Assembly (NCBI RefSeq): GCF_008728515.1
Contig: NC_044986.1
Coordinates: 113,510,313 to 113,574,312, forward strand
Direction of reading: 5' to 3'
From: Papio anubis
Taxonomy: Eukaryota > Chordata > Mammalia > Primates > Cercopithecidae
Length of the DNA: 64,000 nt
Each line of letters starts with the position of its first letter. The first letter of the stretch is position 1. The notes below the pieces were generated by a model that was not told the DNA's origin, ran no database searches, and worked only from the letters and a program-made list of their open reading frames with translations. Below are positions 55,120-64,000 of the stretch, one piece after another. The position numbers and the translations under genes are program-made.

Positions 55120-55543
55120 GAATGTCGTTCAAGTTTTATTTTTGCCCCAGGTAATCCTACTAATGCCTTATTTCTCCACTTCATGAAGCATTTCATTTCT
55201 GAAGCCAGTCTATTAAGGGGCTAATAAAAAGGGAACTTGCTGGACACGGTAGATAAAATAAAAAGCACTCCCTCTTAAGATGCTCCTCCCTGGCTCTGCA
55301 GTGCTGTGTGAGAAGAGAAATGAGGCATTTGCTTTCTGTCCTCTCTTTCTCTGGGACCTTAAGGGAATGCTGCTGTGGGTTGTTTCGGAGCTTCCATTTC
55401 AAAACTCCGGCCTGGAACGAAGGTCTACGAGGCACCTTCAAGGGTTATAGAGAGACTTTGTGGAAGCACAGAAATAACTTTGGAGGGGGAGAGGTTTCAT
55501 ATTCTCAGGCATGTTTACACATCTGTTGTCCCAAACTGGGCTT
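55120..55543. other. No recognised content
   Basis: About 420 bases of unique-looking sequence with two opposed 80-codon frames, unrecognised. Confidence 0.45.
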
Positions 55544-55554
55544 TAATTAATTAA

Positions 55555-55722
55555 TTACTTTTTTTTTTTTTTTTAGAGGCAGTGTCTCACTCTCTTGCCC
55601 AGGCTGGAGTGCAGTGGCATGATCATAACTCACTGCATCCTCGAACTGCTGGGCTTAAGAAATCTTCCTGCCTCAGCCTCCCAAATAGCTGGGATTAAGG
55701 CATGAACCACCATGCCTGGCGT
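55555..55722 (-). mobile_element. Free Alu monomer (FRAM type)
   Basis: A single arm with a T tail ending 'accaccatgcctggc'. A TTAA repeat (55544-55557) adjoins it. Confidence 0.8.
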
Positions 55723-56048
55723 CAGATTGGGTTTTGATACTGTGGGTTTAATGGTGTCCTGTCAACCAGGAAGTTGACAGGATCAGGGCAAGAGTCAGTT
55801 GGATTTCCCCCAGCTGTTCCTAGTAGAGGAAGAAGACCTTTGCAAAGAGAGAAGGTCGGTCCTGGATGGGTGTGGAGGTCGCATACGCCTCTCCCGGTGC
55901 AGCTTGGTTGGGCAGGTCAGTCTTTGAGCACATGTGTGATCATCTACATAAGGAATAGCTGGAACCATATGTTCTTCAAAACAGCTAGAGACCTAAAAGT
56001 TCCATGATTTTGTTGACAGCGTAAAATTCTAATACCTTTTGTTGTTAT
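55723..56048. other. No recognised content
   Basis: About 320 bases of unique-looking sequence. Confidence 0.45.
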
Positions 56049-56057
56049 TATTGTTGC

Positions 56058-56354
56058 TTTTTTTTTTTTTTTTGAGAGGGAGTGTCGCTCTGTCGCCCAG
56101 GCTGGAGTGCAGTGGCGCCATCTCAGCTCACTGCAAGCTCCGCCTCCCGGGTTCAAGCCATTCTCCTGCCTCAGCCTCCCGAGTAGCTGGGACTACAGGT
56201 GCCTGCCACCACACCTGGCTAATTTTTTGTATTTTTAGTAGAGACGGGGTTTCACCGTGTTAGCCAGGATGGTCTCGATCTCCTGACCTCGTAATGCGCC
56301 TGCCTCGGCCTCCGTAAGTGCTAGGATTACAGGTGTGAGCCACCGCGCCCGGCC
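56058..56354 (-). mobile_element. AluY-type SINE
   Basis: AluY traits 'gcaagctccgcctcccgggt' and 'accgtgttagccaggatggt'. tattgttgc flanks it at 56049-56057 and 56356-56364. Confidence 0.95.
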
Positions 56355-56364
56355 ATATTGTTGC

Positions 56365-57070
56365 ATTTTTTAAAATCCCTCAACTTAGTGTAGTCTTGGC
56401 ACATGGTCTTATAAAGCAAATACATGACAGGGATCTGTCTTTGGAGACTGTATCTTTAAGGAATATGATTGCTAAATAGAATGAATGTCCGCATCTCTGT
56501 CTCAAGACCTGACTAGATGGTGTGTGGAGTGGTGCCTCTGTCCCTCGATCATTGGCAGGATAAAGGTAGTTGAAGCCAAAGATTGAACCTTCACTTTTCC
56601 CTACAGTTGAGGGCTAATTAACTCCAGCCTTGTCCAAGAACTCAATTTATAGCATCCTTAAGCTCTTCTTCTAGCAACCTCAAGAGTCCAAGAAACTTTT
56701 TAAAAAAGCAAGCTGTTTTCCACAAACAGAAGTTTAGGAATCCGTATCCAGAATTTCCACCTTCTAAATTGGCACCTAAGCATGATAGATGGCTCCCTAT
56801 AATGGGCAGCTCTTGTTCACTACAGCAGCACGCTAGTGGTAATATCACAGCCTGTGGCATTACACGAGACTGTGACAAGCCATTAAGAAAAAAACAGGCC
56901 AGCATTATTGAAATTCCTGATTGCATTTCCATCATCTGAAATATGTGAAGCAGCCTTGTGAACTACAAACTTTTTCTATTTTAAAACTTTGGAACCCATT
57001 TCAGCACTCTGTCCATACAGTGGTTGAGAGTTGGAGGGAATTTTTTTCTTATTGATATCTACCACTTTGC
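56365..57070. other. Repeat-free 700-base block
   Basis: There is no repeat that I can name. Its complex, non-decayed look (for example 'gcctgtggcattacacgaga' and 'attgaaattcctgattgc') would suit a conserved non-coding element. A minus frame of 97 codons (56642-56935) covers it and is unrecognised. Confidence 0.3.
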
Positions 57071-57080
57071 TCTGTTAGCT

Positions 57081-57375
57081 TTTTTTCCGCCCCCTATCTT
57101 TTAGACATGGTCTCTCTCTGTTGCCCAGGCTGGAGTGCAGTGGCGCGATTCCAGTTCATTGCAACCTCTGCCTCCAGGGTTCAAGCGATCCTCCTGCCTC
57201 AGCCTCCTGAGTAGCTGGGATTACAGTCATGCGCCACCATGCCCAGCTAATTTTTGTATTTTTAGTAGAGATGGGGTTTCGCCATGTTGGCCAGGCTGGT
57301 CTCGAACTCCTGACCTCAGGTGATCTGCCCACCTCGGCCTCCCAAAGTGCTGGGATTACAGGCACTGTGCCCAGC
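57081..57375 (-). mobile_element. AluS-type SINE
   Basis: The target repeat tctgttagct lies at 57071-57080 and 57377-57386. The 5' end of the Alu lacks a few bases. Confidence 0.94.
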
Positions 57376-57386
57376 CTCTGTTAGCT

Positions 57387-57854
57387 CCTATTCTTCCAAA
57401 TGGACTGGCTATGACTTTATTATTAAAACAACAATAACAACAAAAGCATTATAAAGTAAATAAAATGAAGAGCCACGAAAGACATGGTAAGAAGTAATCT
57501 TCCCTTGCCTAAACTGTACTGAAGCTGAAGGCGTAAATTGTATGTATTTCATCCCACTGTTATTTCTGTTTACCATTTGTGTATGTGTTTCTACTTGCAG
57601 TGCTGTAGAATCATTGACTCATAAGAACGTCAGATGAAAGGGTCCTGGACCATCTGGGTGAGCACAGTCTCGACATGGGAATATTATCTGTTGACTCCTA
57701 GCTAGACAGGACTATCAGCAGTGGTGCAGTTGCTATCTTCCAAGACAGCACCCTCCATCTGGGGACAACCTAACTATTAGGAAATCCATTTTTGTGTTTG
57801 AATCTCTTGCTTTATAAACTTTTCCTGTTGGGACTATGTCATAATGATGACAGT
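57387..57854. other. Unique stretch with a splice-like pair
   Basis: An A-rich patch lies at 57424-57470. A strong acceptor tract ends at 57600 ('gtgtttctacttgcag') and a donor gtgagc starts at 57658. The 57 bases between have stops in all three frames, so at most this is a non-coding exon. Confidence 0.3.
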
Positions 57855-58075
57855 GATGGATAATTTCATGGAGTGCTTACTGTGAAATACTGTGCTTAGG
57901 ACTTAAGATAGCACCTCATTCAATCTTTGCAAGAATTTTTCAAGGCAAGCAATAATATCCTGATTGTACAGGGAAGAAAACTGAGAGGCAGAGAGGAGAA
58001 AGTGACTTGCCCAGTAAATGTGGGCGTCTGATGGCAGAGACTGTGTAATAATACCATGTTCTGATGCCTCTTCTT
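57855..58075 (-). mobile_element. MIR SINE (original of a local duplication)
   Basis: 'gtgcttactgtgaaatactg', 'cagggaagaaaactgag' and 'aaagtgacttgcccagtaaa' are the MIR complement. Its right part (57939-58065) recurs at 58684-58810. Confidence 0.85.
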
Positions 58076-58307
58076 GTTTTCTCTGGCCCCTCTTCTATAC
58101 TCAGTTTCTTAACCCCCTCTCCCAGTCCCATCAGGTATTGTTTCCACACCCCTGCCTGTCTCTTTCTGATTGTTTTCCGTTTTGTAACATTATTAGAGCT
58201 AACTCCCAATACTTTAGATGTGAACTGATCTTTGTAACAGACAGACAATGGAATCCTTTCCTGGCTAGTTCTGAACAAAGTGTTCAGATGGTCTAAGGAT
58301 CACATTT

Positions 58308-58617
58308 ACTTTTTTTTTTTTTTTTTTTAATTTTGAGACAGAATTTCGCTCTTGTTGCCTGGGCTGGAGTGCAGTGGTACGATCTCGGCTCACTGCAACC
58401 TCCACCTCCGGGGTGCAGGCGATTCTCCTGCCTTAGCCTCCCGAGTCGCTGGGATTACAGGCGTCTGACACCACGCCTGGCTAATTTTTTGTACTTTTAG
58501 TAGAGACCGGGTTTCACCATATTGGCCAGGCTGGTTTCGAACTCCTGACCTCACAATCCGCCTGCCTTGGCTTCCTAAAGGTCTGGGATTACAGGCATGA
58601 GCCCCTGCGCCCGGCCT
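58308..58617 (-). mobile_element. AluS-type SINE
   Basis: Target repeats aggatcacattt at 58296-58307 and 58618-58629, perfect. Confidence 0.95.
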
Positions 58618-58664
58618 AGGATCACATTTCCTTTTGTAGGGGCAGAGTTTTGGGTACAGTTGAG

Positions 58665-58810
58665 TTTTTTTTTTTTTTTTTCCTTCAAGGTAAGCGATAA
58701 TATCCCAATTATAAAGGGAAGAAAACTAAGAGGTAGAGAAGAGAAAGTGACTTGGCCAGTAAGTGTGGGAGTCTGATGGCAGAGGCGATGTAATAATACC
58801 ATGTTCTGAT
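58665..58810 (-). repeat. Second copy of a 127-bp MIR segment, next to a T run
   Basis: 58684-58810 matches 57939-58065 without gaps and with about 15 differences in 127. This is far closer than two unrelated MIRs. A run of 17 T (58665-58681) and two C abut its left end, as the tail of a minus-strand retrocopy would. Confidence 0.85.
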
Positions 58811-58882
58811 CATCACCTCCATCACACAATCCCTGTTAACTTACAGCTGCCCCATACTCTACTTTTCTCCTTAGTTATTATT

Positions 58883-59177
58883 ATTTTTTTTGAAACTGAG
58901 TCTTGCTCTGTCGCCCAGGCTGGAGTGCAGTGGCGCCACCTTGGCTCACTGCAAGCTCCGCTTCCCGGGTTCAGGCCATTCTCCTGCCTCAGCCTCCCCA
59001 GTAGCTGGGACTAAAGGCGCCCACCACCACGCCCAGCTAATTTTTTTTTTTGTATTTTTAGTAGAGATGGGGTTTCACCATGTTAGCCAGGATGGTCTCG
59101 ATCTCCTGACCTTGTGATCCGCCCGTCTCGGCCTCCCAAAGTGCTGGGATTACAGGCATGAGCCACCGCGCCCGGCC
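58883..59177 (-). mobile_element. AluY-type SINE
   Basis: Target repeats agttattatt at 58873-58882 and 59178-59187, perfect. A T run is expanded in the linker. Confidence 0.95.
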
Positions 59178-59214
59178 AGTTATTATTTTTTAACCCAGGA
59201 CAGGTAGGGTAGGG

Positions 59215-59440
59215 TGATGTTAAAGGAGCCAGACTGCCTTGATTCTCACACCAGATTTTCTACTTTGTAGCTCTTGTCACCTAGAGCACTGGACCTCTCT
59301 GAGTCTCAGTTTCCTTATCTCCAAAATGGGCTTGGCAACAGGAGTTCCCTGTGTGGGTTGTGAGGATTGAATTAATAAATACTGGGAAGCCCTTCACACA
59401 CATACTGCTGTGTAGCAAGTATTCACTCGGTGTTGTCACT
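59215..59440 (+). mobile_element. MIR SINE
   Basis: 'agtctcagtttccttatctc', 'caaaatgggcttggc' and 'gggttgtgaggattgaatta' follow MIR in order. Confidence 0.88.
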
Positions 59441-60102
59441 ATGCCCTAGCTTTGCTGTTGTTGTGTGCACATGTAATCCAGATTGCTGACAAAAATAGGC
59501 AACTGTGGATTGACATTATATACACATTTAAGCAAATGCAACCATATGCATCTCTCTCTTATGAAATTAAAATACTGTACAGTTATATTTTGCATGTGTT
59601 CCACATATTGTAATAGCCATAGTTTTATATATTACAAAGTGCTAAATAGCTATTCACTTTATGGGGTTGAATACACAGAAATAGGTGCTCCATACTTGAA
59701 TGGGCAATTGAAATAATTTTTGAGGGAAATTTTGATGACTGTGTAGTAATTGTTGCCTTTCTTGCTGACTTTCTATTCTAGCTTCTTTTTAAATTTTGAC
59801 TAAGTCCGGGTTGAGAGGCCTTGATAAGCCCTTGGAAACCTCCACCCCACCTACCCCAAATTATCTGGTCACCCCTTAGGGTGCGCCCTCACCCTCCACA
59901 AGACTTATTCACCATGTGCGCTAGGGCTACCAGCTGTTGTTACACAGGGACTCGGATGTGTCTCATATCCTCTGGTTCTTTGAGTACCAGCCATACCAGC
60001 TATTGTGTTAGAACCTGCTGACATGGAGTAATCAGCCGCAAGTCTCCATCCTTAGAAGTGTGTGTTCAAAGAATTACAACCCAGTGTGGCCCAGCAAGCA
60101 CA
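59441..60102. other. No recognised content
   Basis: AT-rich to about 59800, then GC-richer sequence that may belong with the coding-like segment to its right. Confidence 0.4.
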
Positions 60103-60430
60103 TTACCAGCTAATCAACTCAGCAGGTGCCTGGACCTGGGGCTTCCCAGTGAAGATGACGTTGGAGATGGGCTTACAGGGTTGGGGGGCTGGGAGCTGGA
60201 GGACTGAGAACCCATTCTGAGGAGGAATGGCAGGCAGAACGCCTGAGAGCTCCGGAGGGTTCCTGAGCAAGGAGTCTCTGGGACCAGGGGATGGGCAGGA
60301 GGAGGCAGAATTGGTGGAGTTAGATGAGGGGGCCTCCTGGGCCACCCCTAGGAAGGAAGACCCAGGTCCCTCAGGTGATTGGGAGCCATTGGTAGCTTTC
60401 AGCAAGAGGAACTCACTATTTTTGACTCTC
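60103..60430 (-). pseudogene. Coding-like segment, possible decayed retrocopy
   Basis: The minus strand has an open frame of 100 codons (60405-60103), Ser/Pro/Asn-rich and ending '...AELISW' before a stop. Its composition ('SSNSTNSASSCPSPGPRDS') is like a disordered region of a nuclear protein. The plus strand also has a 69-codon frame in the same place. I recognise no parent gene, and no poly-A tail or target repeat is clear. Pseudogene is a guess; an old exon or chance are the alternatives. Confidence 0.2.
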
Positions 60431-60572
60431 GATTAAGATTTGCTGCATTTTATATTTCATTTCCATCTGAATAAGAAAATATACTGGAGTAATTAATGTA
60501 TTCAAGTATAGGTTCTGGAGGGAGGTTGTTCAAATTCTTTGCCCCTCTTTGTAAATGGAACTTAGGAAAGGA

Positions 60573-61375
60573 GTCTGTGTGTGTGTACGTGTGTGTAGGT
60601 GTGAGTGTGTGCACTTGCGTGTAGGTATGTGTGCATGTGTACATGTATAGTTATGTGTAAGTGTGTGTATATCGGTGTGCATGCATGTGTGTGCATGTTT
60701 GTGTGTAGGTGTGTGTGTATTTGCAAAATGTAACTCAATAATATAGAGTATGTGTATGGTTTATGGGGGTATCTATATAAAGTGTGTGTAAGAGTGTAAG
60801 AGTGTGAAATCATTAATAGGTATATGTATAGTTAATATTACATAAATTATTATATAAATTAATAATACATGTGTATAAAAGGTAATGTATGAGTAATAAT
60901 AGGCAGTATGTTAATATGGGCGATATGTATATATATATATGTGTGCTAAATTAAGAGTATAAATTAATAGGTGTGTACATATGTATGTGTGTATAAGTGT
61001 GTGTAAGAATGTGTATGCATAAAGTGCGATACATATGCTAAGCGTGTATAAATTAATATGTGTGTTTGCAAGTGTGTTGTCTTGTGTATAAATTAATGTG
61101 TGCATGTGTGTTGGTGTGTGTATAGGTGGGGGTGTGTGAGTGTGCACGTGTGTTGGTGTATGTATAGAGTGTGTGTGCTTGTGTTGGTGTGTATAGGTGT
61201 GGGTGTGTGCATGTGTTGGTTTATGATAGGTGTGTTTGTGTGTGCCTGTGTTGGTGTGTATAGGTGTGTGAGCATGTGTGTATGTGGGTGTGTATATGTA
61301 GGTGTGTGTATAAATGTGTTAGTGCGTGTGTGAATGTATACGTGTGTAGTTTCATATGAGTGTGCACATGTGTGT
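60573..61375. repeat. TG-rich array with 31-42 bp higher-order units
   Basis: About 800 bases of imperfect TG, TATG and TGTA repeats with an AT-rich middle. At 61111, 61153, 61184, 61216 and 61251 the word ttggt(g/t)t recurs, mostly followed by a tataggtg-like word, giving spacings of 42, 31, 32 and 35. The word tataaattaat recurs near 60958, 61047 and 61087. The Thr/His/Cys-rich frames here are artefacts. Confidence 0.92.
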
Positions 61376-61510
61376 TTAAAATATGGTTAAAAGTTGGTAA
61401 GGAAATAGGAAGAAATGAAATTAGTTTTCCAAGTGTGGGCAGCCTTGAATATTTTAGTCTTATATAATGTTTCAGAATTGATTGAATAACAAAACGAGTT
61501 ATCTTGGACA

Positions 61511-62060
61511 GTAGTTGGAGTAGCTAACATTTATCGATGCTACAGGGAAACAGACTGTTCTAAACCCTTTACATGAATTACCGCATTAAATCCTCGAATC
61601 AGCCTCTCAAGTAGCTACTGTTTTTACCCACCCTTTACGGAAAAATCCAAAGGACAGAGAGGTCAAGTATCTTTTTTGTTTTGTTTTTTTTTTTTTGAGA
61701 CGGAGTCTCGCTCTGTCGCCCAGGCTGGAGTGCAGTGGCTGGATCTCAGCTCACTGCAAGCTCCGCCTCCCGGGTTTACGCCATTCTCCTGCCTCAGCCT
61801 CCTGAGCAGCTGGGAGTACAGGCGCCCCAGGCCACGCCCGGCTAGGTTTTTGTATTTTTTAGTAGAGACGGGGTTTCACCGTGTTAGCCAGGATGGTCTC
61901 GATCTCCTGACCTCGTGATCCGCCCGTCTCGGCCTCCCAAAGTGCTGGGATTACAGGCTTGAGCCACCGCGCCCGGCCAGGGCCAAGTATCTTCCCACCA
62001 GCTGGAGTAGAGGAGGCAGGGCCCAGGTGGTCTCTGCCCTGAGTCCATATTTATTATAAC
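61511..62060 (-). mobile_element. MIR SINE split by a young Alu
   Basis: Left part 'agtagctaacatttatcgat' to 'gacagagaggtcaagtatctt'; right part resumes at 61981 with 'ccaccagctggagtagag'. Confidence 0.85.
61674..61980 (-). mobile_element. Young AluY of Old World monkey type (AluYR-like)
   Basis: This is the least-diverged Alu here. Diagnostic bases, read on the plus strand, are 'gtggctggatctcagctcac', 'cccgggtttacgcc', 'cggctaggtttttgtatttt' and 'acaggcttgagccacc'. I know this set from macaque AluYR sequences and not from human AluY. Target repeats ggtcaagtatctt (61661-61673) and ggccaagtatctt (61981-61993) flank it. Confidence 0.85.
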
Positions 62061-62884
62061 CGTTGAATTATCGGACACCCACTTCAGTGGCATTTATTCA
62101 GTGAAATGTTTGGGGTGCGGGGAAGGGGTGGTGGTGACCGGAAGTTTAGCCTGGGGATCGCCTTTTTAATATCCCTGTCTCGTCATAAAAATTCAAGGCA
62201 TGTTCTAATCAACTAAGCACTTCACCGGCAACTTCTCGTAAGCAAGGTGAGTGGTAGATTTGTTTTCTTCAAGGATGCAAGCAGCTGATCGAATTGGGAG
62301 GAAAGTTATTAGTTGCAAAAGCATTTAAGCTTTGCAGTAAGATTACTAGTGCACCAAAGGAATCGTGACTGTTAAGCCCTCTAGCTGATTAACTGGTGCT
62401 ATTATTTTATTTTTAAATGTTGTCGTTTTTTCACAACAAGCAAAGCAATGTGTATTCCTAGAAGACAAATGAGGAAAAATACATCAGCAAAAGGAGGAAA
62501 AACACTCATATAACTCCACTAGCCAGAAATTCCCAGTGTTAACTCCTGACGTCACTTAGGGTAAATATCCCCATTCTCTCTTCTTGCCCCCAGAATAAAT
62601 TAGCAGTAGCTTTTCCTGGAGCAAGGGAACAAGCCACTTGTGTGGTGGGCAGATATGCAGGCTGTGATCGCTAGAAAGTGAGGCATCCCAGGGCATGGCA
62701 GTTGGTATTTTCTGCTTTGGGGAGAGCCATTTCTTCTCTTTAAGGAGAGAAGTAATTTTCTGTCCCACCTGCACCTGTTTTCTGGCCTTGGGACCAAATG
62801 TCAAGATCCCGAGTGGCGAGCACGCCCTTCCTTCGGCTTTTCTAGTTGCTGAGATACCTGCCCGGTTATTTTTTTCTCCTCCAG
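62061..62884. other. Unique stretch with a consensus CRE
   Basis: A perfect palindromic CRE, TGACGTCA, lies at 62547-62554. Around 62480-62545 'aaacactcatataactccac' faintly resembles an old LINE. A 111-codon minus frame (62556-62891) is unrecognised. A donor-like gtgagt occurs at 62248. Confidence 0.4.
62547..62554. promoter_or_regulatory. Consensus CRE (CREB/ATF site)
   Basis: TGACGTCA is a full palindromic CREB/ATF site with its CpG intact. Occupancy cannot be judged from sequence. Confidence 0.35.
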
Positions 62885-62988
62885 ATTGCATGTCTCTGAT
62901 TCACCAGTGACACAAATATGGAACAGTCACATAAGACAGAAATGAGGTGGGGAGAAAAAGCATGTCACTGAAATGCTGGTTTCCACTG
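62885..62988 (+). other. Exon-like segment, non-coding
   Basis: The tract 'ggttatttttttctcctccag' ends at 62884 and a donor gtgagc starts at 62989. The 104 bases between contain stops in all three frames. It could be an exon of a non-coding RNA or a decoy. Confidence 0.2.
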
Positions 62989-63039
62989 GTGAGCTCCTTG
63001 AAATCCTGATAGAACCTTTTCCACATGAAACGTAAAGTG

Positions 63040-63330
63040 GTGTGCTTTTCAGAACATTAATTGTATTCAATAGCCCAACAATTGGATTACAGCAGTTTAT
63101 CTGTACTGATTTTGCATTGCCATTTCAGAATTTTCTCTTTAATTGCTACCTCTTCAGTAAGGTTTAGGGTAGAATACTGTCACTATTTACATAATCATTT
63201 GCATATTTTGTATTAATTCGTATTTGTTTTGGATCTAGGTATTGAGAGGTGACTTAATTAGATCCAGCGGTTCATGGCTTGTGATCAGCAGCCGATTCAG
63301 AGCTTTCTGTTTCTCTCTGTCTTCCTCATT
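63040..63330. promoter_or_regulatory. Possible conserved enhancer-like block
   Basis: AT-rich, repeat-free sequence with homeodomain-type words (ttaattg, acaattggatta) and an octamer ATTTGCAT at 63197-63204. This resembles developmental enhancers in composition. No conservation data are available here. Confidence 0.25.
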
Positions 63331-64000
63331 TCCTATTCCTCCCTCCATAGATGTCCGCTATAATGGACTTGCTAAATCTCTGAATACACAGGCATCCTCC
63401 TAATTTTTTTTTTCATTTTGTGGTGTGCATGTATGTGTAAATTTTTGTATTTTTAATTTGTACTTTTGATTGTATTTTTAATTTTTGAATGGTATTCTTC
63501 GATAGATTTCATTCTGTTACTTCGCACTTTCAGTGCACCCTCTTTCTAACATCTGTCCGTGCTACTTACTCTGTTTAATCTAGTTCATTGTTTATAGCTG
63601 CTTTTACCCCATTTTATCTCCATCTCCCTGGTGATGGATGACCGAACCGTCTTGCACTTGTGTGTCCATAAAGAAGATCATGGATGAAAACCCTTGTTCA
63701 TGCCCCTTCAAAGACTCATGGGGGAATTTTTTGGGAGCCTCTTATTCAGAAGAAGACATACAGTTACTTTTCATTTAAGTATCAGGTAATGCTTAATTTC
63801 ATTAAGCATTGCCAGAATATTTTATTTTTTACTAAGTATTAATTGAGTACTTTCTATTTTCATCACATTAGGCTTGGTGTTTAGAGGGATTCATGAGAGA
63901 AAAAAAAGAGACTCTTCTCAAGAAGTTTAAAATTTGCGTAGGAAGAAAACAACAAAATGAGAGTGTATGGGTAGTAGTAATAATAGTTGCAGTTTATTTG
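63331..64000. other. AT-rich stretch, no recognised content
   Basis: About 670 bases of AT-rich, unique-looking sequence to the window end. No repeat or gene recognised. Confidence 0.45.

Noticed and set aside
60450..61333. Thr/His/Cys-rich frames on both strands
   Set aside because: Translation of the TG-rich array, not genes.
1..64000. A novel multi-gene system
   Set aside because: There is no cluster of real genes in the window; the sequence is repeat-rich primate non-coding DNA.

Overview
This window is primate nuclear DNA with no confidently identifiable protein-coding gene. It looks like intergenic or deep-intronic sequence. The evidence is about 43 Alu elements or Alu pieces (AluJ, AluS and AluY types), two 5'-truncated L1 elements, many MIR and L2 fossils, MaLR and ERVL LTRs, and MER1/MER5 hAT fossils. 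One young Alu on the minus strand (61674-61980) carries a combination of bases that I associate with the AluYR lineage of Old World monkeys rather than with human AluY. A cercopithecid (macaque, baboon, vervet or relative) is therefore my best guess. No rRNA, tRNA, CRISPR array or prokaryotic feature is present.

Layout. 1-13 kb: an old unclassified repeat, five full-length and one partial Alu, MaLR and ERVL LTRs, an inverted Alu pair and three MIR-type SINEs, then a fairly repeat-poor stretch (10.5-13.4 kb) with two exon-like segments and a long polypyrimidine tract. 13-23 kb: a tandem Alu pair, nested LTR/Alu layers, an Alu-LTR chimera, a clean MER1A copy and a MIR holding an AluJ that itself holds an AluS; this MIR also carries a 23-bp hairpin. 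23-26 kb: a second polypyrimidine tract and an L1 with a decayed ORF2 end. 26-48 kb: scattered Alu, MIR, MER5, L2 and LTR pieces, a large CA/TA microsatellite at an Alu tail (31.6-32.0 kb), a solo LTR and long stretches without clear content. 48.2-49.6 kb: a GC-richer repeat-free block. 50-62 kb: dense Alus, a second MER1A, a 127-bp duplication, a possible decayed coding segment (60.1-60.4 kb) and an 800-bp TG-rich array. 62-64 kb: mostly unique AT-rich sequence with a perfect CRE and an octamer site.

The longest open frames are no longer than chance allows in 64 kb, or lie inside repeats (L1 ORF2, Alu antisense frames, tetranucleotide arrays). I report a few exon-like segments only because an open frame or a strong splice-site pair stands out; none is established. 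Family names come from recognising consensus-like sequence by eye, not from a database search, and boundaries of old repeats are good to roughly 10-50 bases.

I found no new multi-gene system. The more unusual items are small-scale genome-remodelling events: the MIR hairpin, the duplicated MIR next to a poly-T run, the Alu-LTR chimera, and the higher-order units inside the CA/TA and TG-rich arrays.
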